From Syntrophomonadaceae bacterium (GTDB lineage Bacteria > Bacillota > Dethiobacteria > DTU022 > UBA8154): a stretch of 17,456 nt of DNA. The notes beneath the pieces were generated by a model. The model saw nothing but the letters and a program-made list of their open reading frames with translations, was not told where the DNA came from and searched no databases. Positions 7,409 through 14,642 of the stretch are shown here, in pieces; the first letter of the stretch is position 1; each line of letters starts with the position of its first letter. The translations under genes and the position numbers were made by a program. The stretch covers positions 1 through 17,456 of the forward strand of contig PWWY01000045.1 of the NCBI GenBank assembly GCA_003561325.1, given 5' to 3'.

Positions 7409-7494
7409 CCCCTCTCCTGCTGCCGACCAGAGTAAGTATTTCGTCAAAACCGGTCTCTCTTCCTCCATGTTTTACAAGAAGCGCATAAAAATAA

Positions 7495-7523
7495 TCAACA
7501 GTTTCCCGGATTTATGTTAAAAT
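7495..7523 (+). promoter_or_regulatory. Extended -10 promoter of the M23 peptidase gene
   Basis: TCAACA (7495-7500, four of six to consensus) is followed after 17 nt by TAAAAT (7518-7523, five of six), with TG at 7515-7516 forming an extended -10 (TGTTAAAAT). The predicted start of transcription falls just before the AAGGAGG ribosome binding site of the gene that begins at 7547. Confidence 0.6.
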
Positions 7524-7546
7524 ATTGGTGCGGAAGGAGGGTCTTT

Positions 7547-8446
7547 TTGAAACATTTAAACCTCATGATGAAATCTATCCTGGATTTTGTAATCAAGCCA
7601 GTTGTTGCTGCCAGCTTAAGCTCCTTGGCACTGATCATTGTGCTGGTTTTTCTGATCCATCCCGTTTACCCCCTGGTAGCGGAGAACCAGGTATTTAAAA
7701 AAAGCGAATTCGTGCTAACAGGCGATATTTTTGAGCAGGAGCCTGCGCTGCAAACGTTGAACGATTCGGCCTCTTTAGAGCTAACGTACAAGCCGGTTGC
7801 TGCCTACGAAGCAGCCGAACCAACCCTGCTTCTTCCCCGGCTAGACAAAGAGGGCCTGCCGAAATGGGAGCAATCCCTGGTCGATCAACTTGATTTTCTT
7901 ACCTCCCCTCTCCTGGGGGCGACCATTACAACACGGGATTCGCAGCTGCCCGGGGCGCCGCGCGCTTACCGAAACGGCACGCACCAGGGACTGGATTATT
8001 ATGACGGCTTTTGCGGTATTCGCATACGTTTTGGTGATCCCGTTTATGCAGCCGGCGACGGGGTCATCTACCGTATAGACCATGAATACAGCGAACTGGA
8101 TGCGTCTGCGCGCCGGGAGATTCTTGACACCGCCCAAAACCTTGAGGATACTCCCGAGGATATCTTAGACAAATTGCGAGGGCGCCAGGTCTGGATCAAA
8201 CACGATTACGGGGTCATGACTCGTTATGCTCACCTCTATCAGGTGGCTGATAACGTGGAAATCGGTGATCCCGTTAAAACAGGATATCTGATTGGAACCA
8301 TCGGCAATTCTGGAACCGGTGATGGAGCCAGGGGCAACAGGTTAAACCCCCACCTGCATTTTGAAATATGGCTGGGTGAATATTACCTGGGGCAGGGCCT
8401 TACACCTCCTGAAGTCCGACACCTTTGGCAAGAGGTGCTGGATTAA
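7547..8446 (+). CDS. Membrane-anchored M23 family (LytM-type) metallopeptidase
   Basis: Predicted peptidoglycan endopeptidase facing outside the membrane. The start is TTG 7547 (299 aa), with AAGGAGG 6 nt upstream; the in-frame ATG at 7514 lies in the promoter. A basic N-terminus leads into one hydrophobic segment (about 16-42, VVAASLSSLALIIVLVFLI), read as an uncleaved anchor. After a roughly 100-residue linker the M23 domain shows His146-x3-Asp150 (THQGLDYYD), His229 (RYAHLYQ) and His271 in PHLHFE, so the zinc site looks intact. Oddly, about 35 mostly helical, acidic residues (178-212) are inserted between the VIYRIDH strand and VWIKHDYG, where most family members have a short turn. It is the only plus-strand gene, alone between divergent and convergent neighbours, so context says nothing about its partner. 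Confidence 0.88.
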   Translation: MKHLNLMMKSILDFVIKPVVAASLSSLALIIVLVFLIHPVYPLVAENQVFKKSEFVLTGDIFEQEPALQTLNDSASLELTYKPVAAYEAAEPTLLLPRLDKEGLPKWEQSLVDQLDFLTSPLLGATITTRDSQLPGAPRAYRNGTHQGLDYYDGFCGIRIRFGDPVYAAGDGVIYRIDHEYSELDASARREILDTAQNLEDTPEDILDKLRGRQVWIKHDYGVMTRYAHLYQVADNVEIGDPVKTGYLIGTIGNSGTGDGARGNRLNPHLHFEIWLGEYYLGQGLTPPEVRHLWQEVLD

Positions 8447-8465
8447 TGCAGGTCAAAGCAGACAA

Positions 8466-8508
8466 AAAATGACTAACGCCTCTTTAGTAAAGAGGCGTTA
8501 GTCATTTT
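8466..8508. terminator. Bidirectional Rho-independent terminator, perfect 20-bp stem
   Basis: Arms 8466-8485 and 8489-8508 are perfectly complementary around the 3-nt loop AGT. The outer base pairs are AAAA/TTTT, so a U-run follows the stem in either direction. It lies between the convergent M23 and TPR genes. The TPR gene's last codons and TAA (8498-8500) are inside one arm. Confidence 0.92.
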
Positions 8509-9634
8509 CACGTTGGGTTAAATATCGAAGCATATTGTGATAGGCCCGGTGCTCGATGTTGAGCACCCGGTTGATCTCCCGGTATCGAACGGAGACGCTT
8601 GAGGCGGCTACGTGATACTGTTGCGCCAGGGTTTGTTGGGTTACCTGCAGGAAATGATAGCGCGCCAGGGCATATTCCAAACCGGCTGACCAGGTCTCCA
8701 CCTTTTTGATATTCGGCATCCTGGGGTAGATACTGTTCAGGTAATCAATCCAAATCGCCTGGAGGTCTTCAAAAAAATGCTCGCTATAACCTGTACTGCC
8801 ACGCATGTTCTGTAACGCGATATCGATCACCTCCTGCCAGGATTCCTGCCAGGAAGAAGCCAATATGGGGTAGTACTGTAAATCCACTTCTCTCCTACAC
8901 CCATCCATAAAGACCGGTATCACATCTTTGACTCCCAGGTTTTTTAATTTGAGTAAAGCCTGCAATCGCAGGCGCTGCCCAACCCAGGGGTTCAGGACAA
9001 ACTCCAAAAGCGCCTCTTCCCCTGCTTCATTGTCTGACATGAGCCCGAAGATATGAATGGCGTTTTCCATGCACTCGCTATCGGTATGGTAGAGGTTTCG
9101 CCACAAAGTTTGCTGCATGAATGGGCTTGATTCGTACTGATCCAGGATGTCTTTTTCGGCCGGCTTACAAGCGCGCTGCCGCTGGGGTTGAGAAGGGATT
9201 TCGCCTGCCTGGAGACGATATTCCACATCTTCTTCGGTTAAGACCAAAAGCAGTTCCTCCGCGTCCACCGCCATATCCCCGTCGGGTGAGCATTGCAGAT
9301 ACAGGTTCAGGTAATAGCGCGCTTGCTCCAGGTCATCGGTTAACCCGAAGTTGACCGCCATGAGAAAAAAACATTCCGTCAGGGAGGGATCCAGTTTGTT
9401 CACGATATATGAAAAAACCTGGTTCGCCCTTTCCAGGCAGCCCATCCTGCTGAGTAAGCAGGCAAGATTGTAATGGTGGATGGAGTTATCCGGCTCCACC
9501 TCAATGGTTTTTTTAAAAAATATCAACGCTTTATTCAGCTTATTTTGCTGAAAATACTGGTTCCCTTTATGGAAGTAATAATGGGCGTTTTGTAAAAAAG
9601 GAACGACTTTCCTGGTTGTTTTTGTTCTCTTCAA
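8498..9634 (-). CDS. TPR protein with C-terminal helix-turn-helix-like segment, unknown function
   Basis: I do not recognise a named family. Residues 17-50 form a good tetratricopeptide repeat (AHYYFHKGNQYFQQNKLNKA, then LIFFKKTIEVEPDN), followed by weaker repeats at about 51-84 and 85-118. A charged linker around 140-165 leads to a helical middle region with HEAT-like character (ALLEFVLNPWVGQRLRLQAL). The last 50 residues contain TQQTLAQQYHVAASSVSVRY, which resembles the helix-turn-helix of DNA-binding proteins (helix, VAASS turn, recognition-like helix). There is no signal peptide or membrane segment. The start is TTG 9634 with GGTG 7 nt upstream. It lies 123 nt downstream of yhaM on the same strand and ends in the shared terminator. 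A role as scaffold or regulator is inference only. Confidence 0.75.
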   Translation of the reverse strand: MKRTKTTRKVVPFLQNAHYYFHKGNQYFQQNKLNKALIFFKKTIEVEPDNSIHHYNLACLLSRMGCLERANQVFSYIVNKLDPSLTECFFLMAVNFGLTDDLEQARYYLNLYLQCSPDGDMAVDAEELLLVLTEEDVEYRLQAGEIPSQPQRQRACKPAEKDILDQYESSPFMQQTLWRNLYHTDSECMENAIHIFGLMSDNEAGEEALLEFVLNPWVGQRLRLQALLKLKNLGVKDVIPVFMDGCRREVDLQYYPILASSWQESWQEVIDIALQNMRGSTGYSEHFFEDLQAIWIDYLNSIYPRMPNIKKVETWSAGLEYALARYHFLQVTQQTLAQQYHVAASSVSVRYREINRVLNIEHRAYHNMLRYLTQREND

Positions 9635-9646
9635 TTCGCATCACCA

Positions 9647-9660
9647 CAAATGATCATATG
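9647..9660. promoter_or_regulatory. Near-perfect 14-bp palindrome upstream of the TPR gene
   Basis: CAAATGATCATATG is a palindrome apart from one mismatched pair, centred about 20 nt before the TTG start. It could be an operator or chance. The rest of the 123-bp gap holds a GC-rich hairpin at 9672-9687 without a U-run and no convincing promoter. Confidence 0.2.
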
Positions 9661-9757
9661 TTGGCCAAACTGGGGCTTGCAGGCCCCTTCCACGACAGAT
9701 AATTTCGCTCAGCACCTGCCGGAAACCTCTCATAATCCTTAAATCCCATGGCGCAAG

Positions 9758-10738
9758 TTAGTCTTCGTTTTTCGGGTGGAAACCGGTAAAAACCCGTCTT
9801 CCTAAAAAACGGTCCCAATCTGTCCAGGGTAAATCATACTTGTCATGCTTCTCCAGTACCTGGGAAAACTGCTTCATGCGGGCACTCAAGAGGTCTGCAT
9901 GGAATAGGGCAAAGGCCTCGAAAGTTTGGGGCACCTCGGGAGAACCCCATTCTTTTGCTCCGTGATGGCTTAAGATCATGTGATCCAGGGCCAACTGCAG
10001 CGTTGCGGGGAAGTCAGGTTGTTCTTTCATCTTTTCTCGCAAAATAGCAGCACCAATACTAATGTGACCCAACAAACGCCCCCGGTGGGTTTGTTGGAAG
10101 GTAAAGCTGTCCAGGTCATATTCCTCGATTTTTCCAATATCGTGCAGAATTGCGGCAGTGATGAGCAGAGAGCGATCGATTTTCTCCAGGTAAAGGTCAG
10201 CAATTTTTTGCGAAAATTCCACGACTTCCAGTGTATGTTCCAGGAGCCCACCCAAATAATTGTGGTGAATGGTCTTTGCCGCTGGCGCCAGCATGAAACG
10301 CTCCGCGATGCTCTGGTCATGGTAAATACCCTGGAGAAGTCCGTCCAGGTGGGAATCTTTCACGTGTTCTGACGTCACATGCAACAGGCTGCACCACATC
10401 TCATGGGTATCTCTTGCGCTGGAGGGCTGAAAGTGACGGCGATTGATGTTTTCTTTCTTCATTTTCTGGAAATAATTGATCACCAGTTGCGGACCTTGAT
10501 ATTCGTTGATTTCCCCGGAGACAAGCAGCACGTCATCAGGGCGGATCGGCTCTGTGACCATGGAGCGGTCCCAGATAATGGCCCTGATGGTCCCGCTGAC
10601 ATCTCCCAGGAGAAGCTTGATGAAATATTCTCCGGATTTTGAGGGAGCAGAATATGAAAGTTCTTTCACATCAGCGACAACAAATTGCGATTGTACCTGG
10701 GAGCCGATTTTTAAATCTTTAATAAATTGCTTGCTCAA
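9758..10738 (-). CDS. yhaM: 3'-5' exoribonuclease of the YhaM family (OB fold plus HD domain)
   Basis: YhaM-type enzymes degrade RNA (and single-stranded DNA) from the 3' end, using a metal-dependent HD domain. Residues about 10-95 form an OB fold (KLLLGDVSGTIRAIIWD, VLLVSGEINEYQG). The HD domain follows, with His168 in LLEHTLEVV, the HD pair His199-Asp200 in AAILHDIGKIEEY, His225 in GHISIG, His258/259 in ILSHHGAKEWG and Asp282 in LFHADLLSA. At 326 aa it has family length. TTG 10738 is the start, with GGGGAGG 9 nt upstream. It follows the metF terminator by about 85 nt and precedes the TPR gene by 123 nt; the context does not tie it to carbon metabolism. Family assignment is strong. Confidence 0.92.
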   Translation of the reverse strand: MSKQFIKDLKIGSQVQSQFVVADVKELSYSAPSKSGEYFIKLLLGDVSGTIRAIIWDRSMVTEPIRPDDVLLVSGEINEYQGPQLVINYFQKMKKENINRRHFQPSSARDTHEMWCSLLHVTSEHVKDSHLDGLLQGIYHDQSIAERFMLAPAAKTIHHNYLGGLLEHTLEVVEFSQKIADLYLEKIDRSLLITAAILHDIGKIEEYDLDSFTFQQTHRGRLLGHISIGAAILREKMKEQPDFPATLQLALDHMILSHHGAKEWGSPEVPQTFEAFALFHADLLSARMKQFSQVLEKHDKYDLPWTDWDRFLGRRVFTGFHPKNED

Positions 10739-10823
10739 TAAATAGAACCTCCCCTTTCATAATGACTTCTGGGTTCCTGCCATATTTCCTGCTGAAGCAC
10801 GAAAAAACACGGGTGAAAATAGT

Positions 10824-10848
10824 AAGCGGGCTAAAAATAGCCCGCTTT
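10824..10848 (-). terminator. Terminator hairpin after metF
   Basis: AAGCGGGCTA (10824-10833) and TAGCCCGCTT (10838-10847) form a perfect 10-bp GC-rich stem with a 4-nt loop, about 40 nt past the metF stop. The downstream minus-strand sequence ACTATTTTC is only a weak U-tract, so termination may be incomplete and yhaM could receive read-through. Confidence 0.6.
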
Positions 10849-10888
10849 AAATCGGCTGCTCCATGTAGGCAGGACACATCGCCGCGTG

Positions 10889-11812
10889 TTAATTCACCGC
10901 AGGCCTGGGGTATAGTCCCGCTCTCTCCACGATCTCGGGAACAATCTCTTCCCAGGCAATTGCCATAATGTGAACACCGTGAACGCCTTCAATTTCCTGT
11001 AAGCGTTTGATGGTTTCAATGGCAAAATTCAGGCCCTCTTTTTTCTTGTCTTCAGCGCCTTTTATCCTTTGGACCAGCTCCTCCGGAACAATCATACCGG
11101 AGACATTGTTCTGCATGTAGCGGGCTGCACCCACTGATTTGATCGGTGTAACCCCACCCATGATCTTAACCTTCTTGTGCAATCCCAGCTCCCGAACCTG
11201 CTCCATCCATTTCTCAAAACGATCCAGGTCGAAGATGCACTGGGTTTGTACAAACTCTGCACCGGCGGCAATCTTTTTCGCCAACCGCAAAGCGCGGTAT
11301 TCAAAGGGATCCGCGAAAGGATTCGCTACTGCACCGATAAATACCTTAGGCAGAGGGTGTTCCAGTTTATCCCCACCGACAAAAACTCCATCATCTCGCA
11401 TATTTTTTACGGCCTGGATGAGTTGCGTGGAATCCAGGTCATAAACATTTTTACAGCCCGTCTCATTACCGAAATTGCCGTGGTCTCCCTGCAGACAGAG
11501 AAAATTAAGCGCCCCAAAGCTTACGGCCCCCAGTAAGTCCGCCTGCAAGCAGATGCGGTTGCGATCCCGGCAGGTCATTTGGACGACCGGTTCCATGCCG
11601 CGCTGGACCAGGTTGGCTGCTACGCCAATACTTGATGTCCGCACAATTGCCGTTTGGTTATCCGTTATATTATACGCATCCACGTGATTTCGCATTTCTT
11701 CGGCGTGGTGCAAGGTGGTCTCCAGGTTAGCGCTTTTTGGAGGACCCAATTCTCCTGTTACTGCAAAATGGCCGGCGTTAAACATTTTTTCCAGGTTACT
11801 TTCCGTTTTCAA
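10889..11812 (-). CDS. metF: Methylenetetrahydrofolate reductase, acetogen type
   Basis: MetF reduces 5,10-methylene-H4folate to 5-methyl-H4folate, the last methyl-branch step before transfer to the corrinoid protein. It is an FAD TIM-barrel enzyme. The substrate/flavin residue Glu21 sits in FAVTGELGPPK, the flavin loop in LCLQGDHGNFG, and the barrel ends with KVKIMGGVTPI and GVHIMAIAWEE. Length of 307 aa fits the short bacterial form. The start TTG 11812 lies inside metV (17-nt overlap) with GGGAGG 9 nt upstream, so MetV and MetF are probably coupled and form the MetVF complex known from Moorella. Hdr or MvhD partners found with MetVF in Moorella are absent here, so the electron donor is not evident. 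A terminator follows. Confidence 0.94.
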   Translation of the reverse strand: MKTESNLEKMFNAGHFAVTGELGPPKSANLETTLHHAEEMRNHVDAYNITDNQTAIVRTSSIGVAANLVQRGMEPVVQMTCRDRNRICLQADLLGAVSFGALNFLCLQGDHGNFGNETGCKNVYDLDSTQLIQAVKNMRDDGVFVGGDKLEHPLPKVFIGAVANPFADPFEYRALRLAKKIAAGAEFVQTQCIFDLDRFEKWMEQVRELGLHKKVKIMGGVTPIKSVGAARYMQNNVSGMIVPEELVQRIKGAEDKKKEGLNFAIETIKRLQEIEGVHGVHIMAIAWEEIVPEIVERAGLYPRPAVN

Positions 11813-12476
11813 GCCTGACGTCCTCCCTTACTGATGTTCTAGGACCTCCGTGGTGTGAAGTTGCCCAGTTTTTCGGGGGTTGAATTACAGCCATTCTCCC
11901 CGCCATACCCAACTTCAACAAGCGCTCATAGATCAGGTGCCAGGCACAATCGACATCTTTGCTCACTTCACATTTTTCTTCCTGGGAGCCGCCACACGGT
12001 CCGTTCATCATGCTCTTGGAGCAGCGAGTAATGGGACATATACCCATAGTCAGGCCCAACTCACAATCCCCGCAGCCCAGGCAGTTTTCCGTCCACACAC
12101 CTTGTTCCAGGGGATACCCCATGAAAGTTGTATTCAAGCCCGGCATGATAATCTTTTCCGGAAGGCGCGTGGTCATTGTCTGGACACCTACACCGCAGGC
12201 CAGGGAAAGGATCGCATCGTAGTTATCCAGCTTGTCTTTATCTTCGTCAATAAATTCATATTCGCACTGGCGCACCATCGTCTGGGTATCGATTTCCGCT
12301 TCTTTCCCTGCTTTTTTCCTGAGCACAGCAAGCGCGGAGGCCGTTTCTGCTGCCTCTTTTTCCCCTCCGGCCAGGCAGACGGTTACACAAGTCCCGCAAC
12401 CCAGAACCAGGATTTTTCGAAAAGGCTCGAGCAGTTCAGCGATTTCCGCCAGGGGTTTTCGTTCGCCTACAATCAT
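11796..12476 (-). CDS. metV: MetV, cysteine-rich partner of methylene-H4folate reductase
   Basis: MetV is the Fe-S/zinc partner of MetF in acetogens, thought to relay electrons to the MetF flavin. The protein has 13 cysteines in its first 180 residues: an N-terminal GCGTCVTVC cluster (Cys27, 30, 34), Cys71 and Cys94 (SLACGVG), then a dense set at Cys132, 135, 138, 147, 152, 161, 169 and 177 (NCLGCGDCELG, GICPITRCSK, NGPCGGS). The MNGPCGG motif is characteristic of the MetV-type C-terminal domain. Length of 226 aa is typical. ATG 12476 has GAGG 4 nt upstream. It overlaps metF and lies 205 nt downstream of acsE. It could be annotated only as a methylenetetrahydrofolate reductase C-terminal domain protein; the role is inferred from the neighbour. 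Confidence 0.9.
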   Translation of the reverse strand: MIVGERKPLAEIAELLEPFRKILVLGCGTCVTVCLAGGEKEAAETASALAVLRKKAGKEAEIDTQTMVRQCEYEFIDEDKDKLDNYDAILSLACGVGVQTMTTRLPEKIIMPGLNTTFMGYPLEQGVWTENCLGCGDCELGLTMGICPITRCSKSMMNGPCGGSQEEKCEVSKDVDCAWHLIYERLLKLGMAGRMAVIQPPKNWATSHHGGPRTSVREDVRLENGK

Positions 12477-12575
12477 GATTCCTCACCTTCCCTCTCCATA
12501 TGGCCTTCAAGATAATAAGAAATGGGCCGGAACACATGCCGTGCTTTATGAGTTCCATTGATTTTTGATCGCTGA

Positions 12576-12604
12576 TTAATAACCAGTCGTTCTTTTCGCA
12601 ACAA
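12576..12604 (-). promoter_or_regulatory. Candidate promoter in the acsE-metV gap
   Basis: On the minus strand TTGTTG (12604-12599) and TATTAA (12581-12576) are 17 nt apart, about 100 nt before metV. Both hexamers are only moderate matches. The 205-bp gap 12477-12681 otherwise shows no ORF or strong hairpin, which makes a separate metVF promoter plausible. Confidence 0.3.
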
Positions 12605-12681
12605 ATTGGATTAGCTGTTTCACGTTTACTTGAATCCTGGCCTGAGTATTGTCCGTTTCCAGCCCAAATCTTCCCCTGCTC

Positions 12682-13476
12682 TTACAGGTTCTGGTTCTTA
12701 AAGACATCTACGTAAGAATCACAATAAATGTCCATGTTCAAAATAATGCGCGCCGTTGCAACTGCGGCGATTAATTCTTCATCGCAACCGTCAGCAATGG
12801 CGGCATCCAGACCATTAGCCATGGCCATAACAGCAAAGATGCGGTTAATCAAATCCCGGTCTTTTGTTCCCTGGGAAATATTACTCAAGCCCACAACGGT
12901 TTTCGGAGGCGGATCAGACAGGAGTTTAATCTGCCGCAAGGTCTCCATTACTTCAGGGCCGTGATCCTGGCCGACATTACAGGGCAATACCAGGGGATCA
13001 ATATAGAGGTTGCTGATGGGAATCCCATGGGCATCACAGTTGGCTACCAGCTCCATCGCCAGGGCCACCCGGCTTTCGGCATCCTTGGGGATACCTTCTT
13101 CGTTCATGGCCAGCCCAATGACCTCCGCGTTGTACTTGCTCGCCATCTGGAAAACGCGGTCCATTTTTTCCTGGACGGCCGGTACCGAGTTAATCATGGC
13201 CGGCTGCTTGCAAACTTCCAAGCCGGCTTCAATAGCATCATAATCCGTTGAGTCCAGGCACAAGGGAAGCTTGCTGGCTTCCTGGGCTACTTCGCACAAC
13301 CATCTCATCGCGGAAACACGGTCGGACACGGCCGGGCCTACATTGATGTCCAGGTAACCAGACCCCATGGCCTCCTGCTTTCGCGCCCATTCCTGGACGG
13401 CAGTGGGATCTTTTTCGCGGATCGCCTTGGCGATGTCCCGGAACATTCCATTGATCCGTTCACCGATAATGATCAT
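12682..13476 (-). CDS. acsE: Methyl-H4folate:corrinoid/iron-sulfur protein methyltransferase
   Basis: AcsE moves the methyl group from methyl-H4folate to Co(I) of AcsCD. It is a pterin-binding TIM barrel. The sequence aligns by eye with the Moorella enzyme over its whole 264 residues: IIGERINGMF at the N-terminus, LDINVGPAVSDRVSAM, then Asp75 in CLDST, Asn96 in MINS, Asp160 in YIDPL and Asn199 in VVGLSN. These are the folate-binding and N5-activating residues at the same numbers as in Moorella. The end reads YCDSYVDVFK. ATG 13476 has a very strong SD (GGAGGAGGAG). It lies 117 nt downstream of acsD, the gap holding a tandem repeat. Identity is certain from residues and context. Confidence 0.97.
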   Translation of the reverse strand: MIIIGERINGMFRDIAKAIREKDPTAVQEWARKQEAMGSGYLDINVGPAVSDRVSAMRWLCEVAQEASKLPLCLDSTDYDAIEAGLEVCKQPAMINSVPAVQEKMDRVFQMASKYNAEVIGLAMNEEGIPKDAESRVALAMELVANCDAHGIPISNLYIDPLVLPCNVGQDHGPEVMETLRQIKLLSDPPPKTVVGLSNISQGTKDRDLINRIFAVMAMANGLDAAIADGCDEELIAAVATARIILNMDIYCDSYVDVFKNQNL

Positions 13477-13505
13477 TTTGTCTCCTCCTCCTGATGAATA
13501 GATTC

Positions 13506-13536
13506 GAACCGAAAGCCACCACGGGCATTGCGGTTC
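13506..13536 (-). promoter_or_regulatory. Inverted repeat in the acsD-acsE gap
   Basis: GAACCG (13506-13511) and CGGTTC (13531-13536) form a 6-bp stem around 19 bases, about 30 nt before the acsE start. There is no U-run, so it is not a terminator. It may affect mRNA processing or stability between the two genes. Confidence 0.3.
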
Positions 13537-13556
13537 AAAATCCTTCTTGCCTACTT

Positions 13557-13590
13557 CTTAAGCATCTTCTCATCTTAAGTATCTTCTCAT
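13557..13590. repeat. 17-bp tandem duplication between acsD and acsE
   Basis: CTTAAGCATCTTCTCAT (13557-13573) is followed directly by CTTAAGTATCTTCTCAT (13574-13590), one mismatch in 17. The pair starts 3 nt beyond the acsD stop codon. On the transcribed strand each unit begins with ATGAGAAGAT, but neither has an SD. Confidence 0.9.
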
Positions 13591-13593
13591 CGC

Positions 13594-14571
13594 TTAATAG
13601 CTGTTATCCTGCATAAGCTCGTCGATATTTTGCTTGATCAGCTTAACCGCCTGCGGGTGGCGCATAACCAGGATATTCATGCCGGCCTGCAGCAACGCCA
13701 TCGCTGTAACTGATTCCCAGGCCAGGGAACGCTCTGCCTGGTCACCCCAACCGGGCTCCTCGTCGACGGGAATAAATGTTTCCTTCTTGCTCCAAACCTC
13801 GTGGCCGACATTCCCGATCATGGGCATGCCCAGCATACGATCACCGTTTAACGCACCAAAACGGGCCCGTTCCATGATGGAATAGCTGTATTCAATCCCG
13901 TAACCCAACGCGGCGATCGTGGGGTCGATCACGATCCTATCCAGCAGCGGCGTGCTCATTTCCGAGATTAATATGTTCAACTGCTTGGCGATATTAATAT
14001 CAATGGGGGATTGGGCAATCACGGAATGCTTGTAGGCCATGGCCGCGCTGGCCACAGACTTGTAATTTTCCTGCTCCGCAACACCCAGGAGGAGGTTTTC
14101 GCCTTCGGCAGCTTCACCGATGGGACCGATGATGGCGTTATCTTTCTCCAGTTTCCCGCAGCCGTATACGATCAAGGGGACACCCACGGCCTCCAAAACG
14201 TTTTTCAGGACAGCGATGCAATCTTCCGCGGATGCATCGTTGACGTCGGGGTCTGCTCCTTTGAAACGTAATGCGATCAGATCTGCCCCGAATTCATCCA
14301 CACATTTCTTCGCCCAGGCGGCGGGATCGTTCAGCACATCACCAAAGGCGTCCTTCAAGTTTTGCGGCCATTCTTCCGGAAAGACATCCCACACTTCCAT
14401 GGCAACCACGGGGCGGTTGGGCACCGCTCCTTCAAAGTGCAAAAAGGGTAGGGTAGACTCGCCCCCAACCTTAATCGTTGTGGAACGGGTTCCCCCCTCG
14501 TCCTTGGTAGCCCCAAGCACAACTTCTCTTACCTGACTTCTATATTTTTCTTTCATAATTTCAACAGCCAT
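13594..14571 (-). CDS. acsD: Corrinoid/iron-sulfur protein small subunit
   Basis: AcsD pairs with AcsC to form the corrinoid iron-sulfur protein that carries the methyl group between AcsE and acetyl-CoA synthase. It has a TIM-barrel fold and covers the cobalamin face. Recognisable segments, each matching the Moorella subunit, are REVVLGATKDEGGTR at the N-terminus, LPFLHFEG, RPVVAMEVWDV, GADLIALRFKGADP, PLIVYGCG, NLLLGVAEQENYKS, SPIDINIAKQLNI, IVIDPTIAALGYGIEYSYS and LLQAGMNILVMRHPQAV. The start is ATG 14571 (325 aa): AGGAG lies 7 nt upstream, and the N-terminus MAVEIMKEKYR resembles known ones. A longer frame to 14607 would cover the SD. It lies 71 nt after acsC and 117 nt before acsE in the same direction. 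Confidence 0.97.
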   Translation of the reverse strand: MAVEIMKEKYRSQVREVVLGATKDEGGTRSTTIKVGGESTLPFLHFEGAVPNRPVVAMEVWDVFPEEWPQNLKDAFGDVLNDPAAWAKKCVDEFGADLIALRFKGADPDVNDASAEDCIAVLKNVLEAVGVPLIVYGCGKLEKDNAIIGPIGEAAEGENLLLGVAEQENYKSVASAAMAYKHSVIAQSPIDINIAKQLNILISEMSTPLLDRIVIDPTIAALGYGIEYSYSIMERARFGALNGDRMLGMPMIGNVGHEVWSKKETFIPVDEEPGWGDQAERSLAWESVTAMALLQAGMNILVMRHPQAVKLIKQNIDELMQDNSY

Positions 14572-14642
14572 CGCTCTACTCCTTTCTCTAGCTTTGTGAT
14601 CCGGCATTCCCGGTTCAATATAATAAAACTGCTTTTCCTCAT

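Noticed and set aside
9672..9687. GC-rich hairpin GGGGCTTGCAGGCCCC as a yhaM terminator
   Set aside because: The stem is short with an imperfect pair, and no U-run follows in either direction.
11880..12515. Plus-strand frame of 211 codons opposite metV
   Set aside because: It is antisense to the cysteine-rich metV, with no recognisable domain and no SD-supported start.
13490..13520. GGTTCGAATC on the minus strand, resembling a tRNA T-loop
   Set aside because: The flanking bases do not form a T-stem, and no anticodon arm or acceptor stem pairs around it.
13557..13590. Tandem repeat as the start of a CRISPR array
   Set aside because: Only two contiguous units with no spacer, and no cas gene is nearby.
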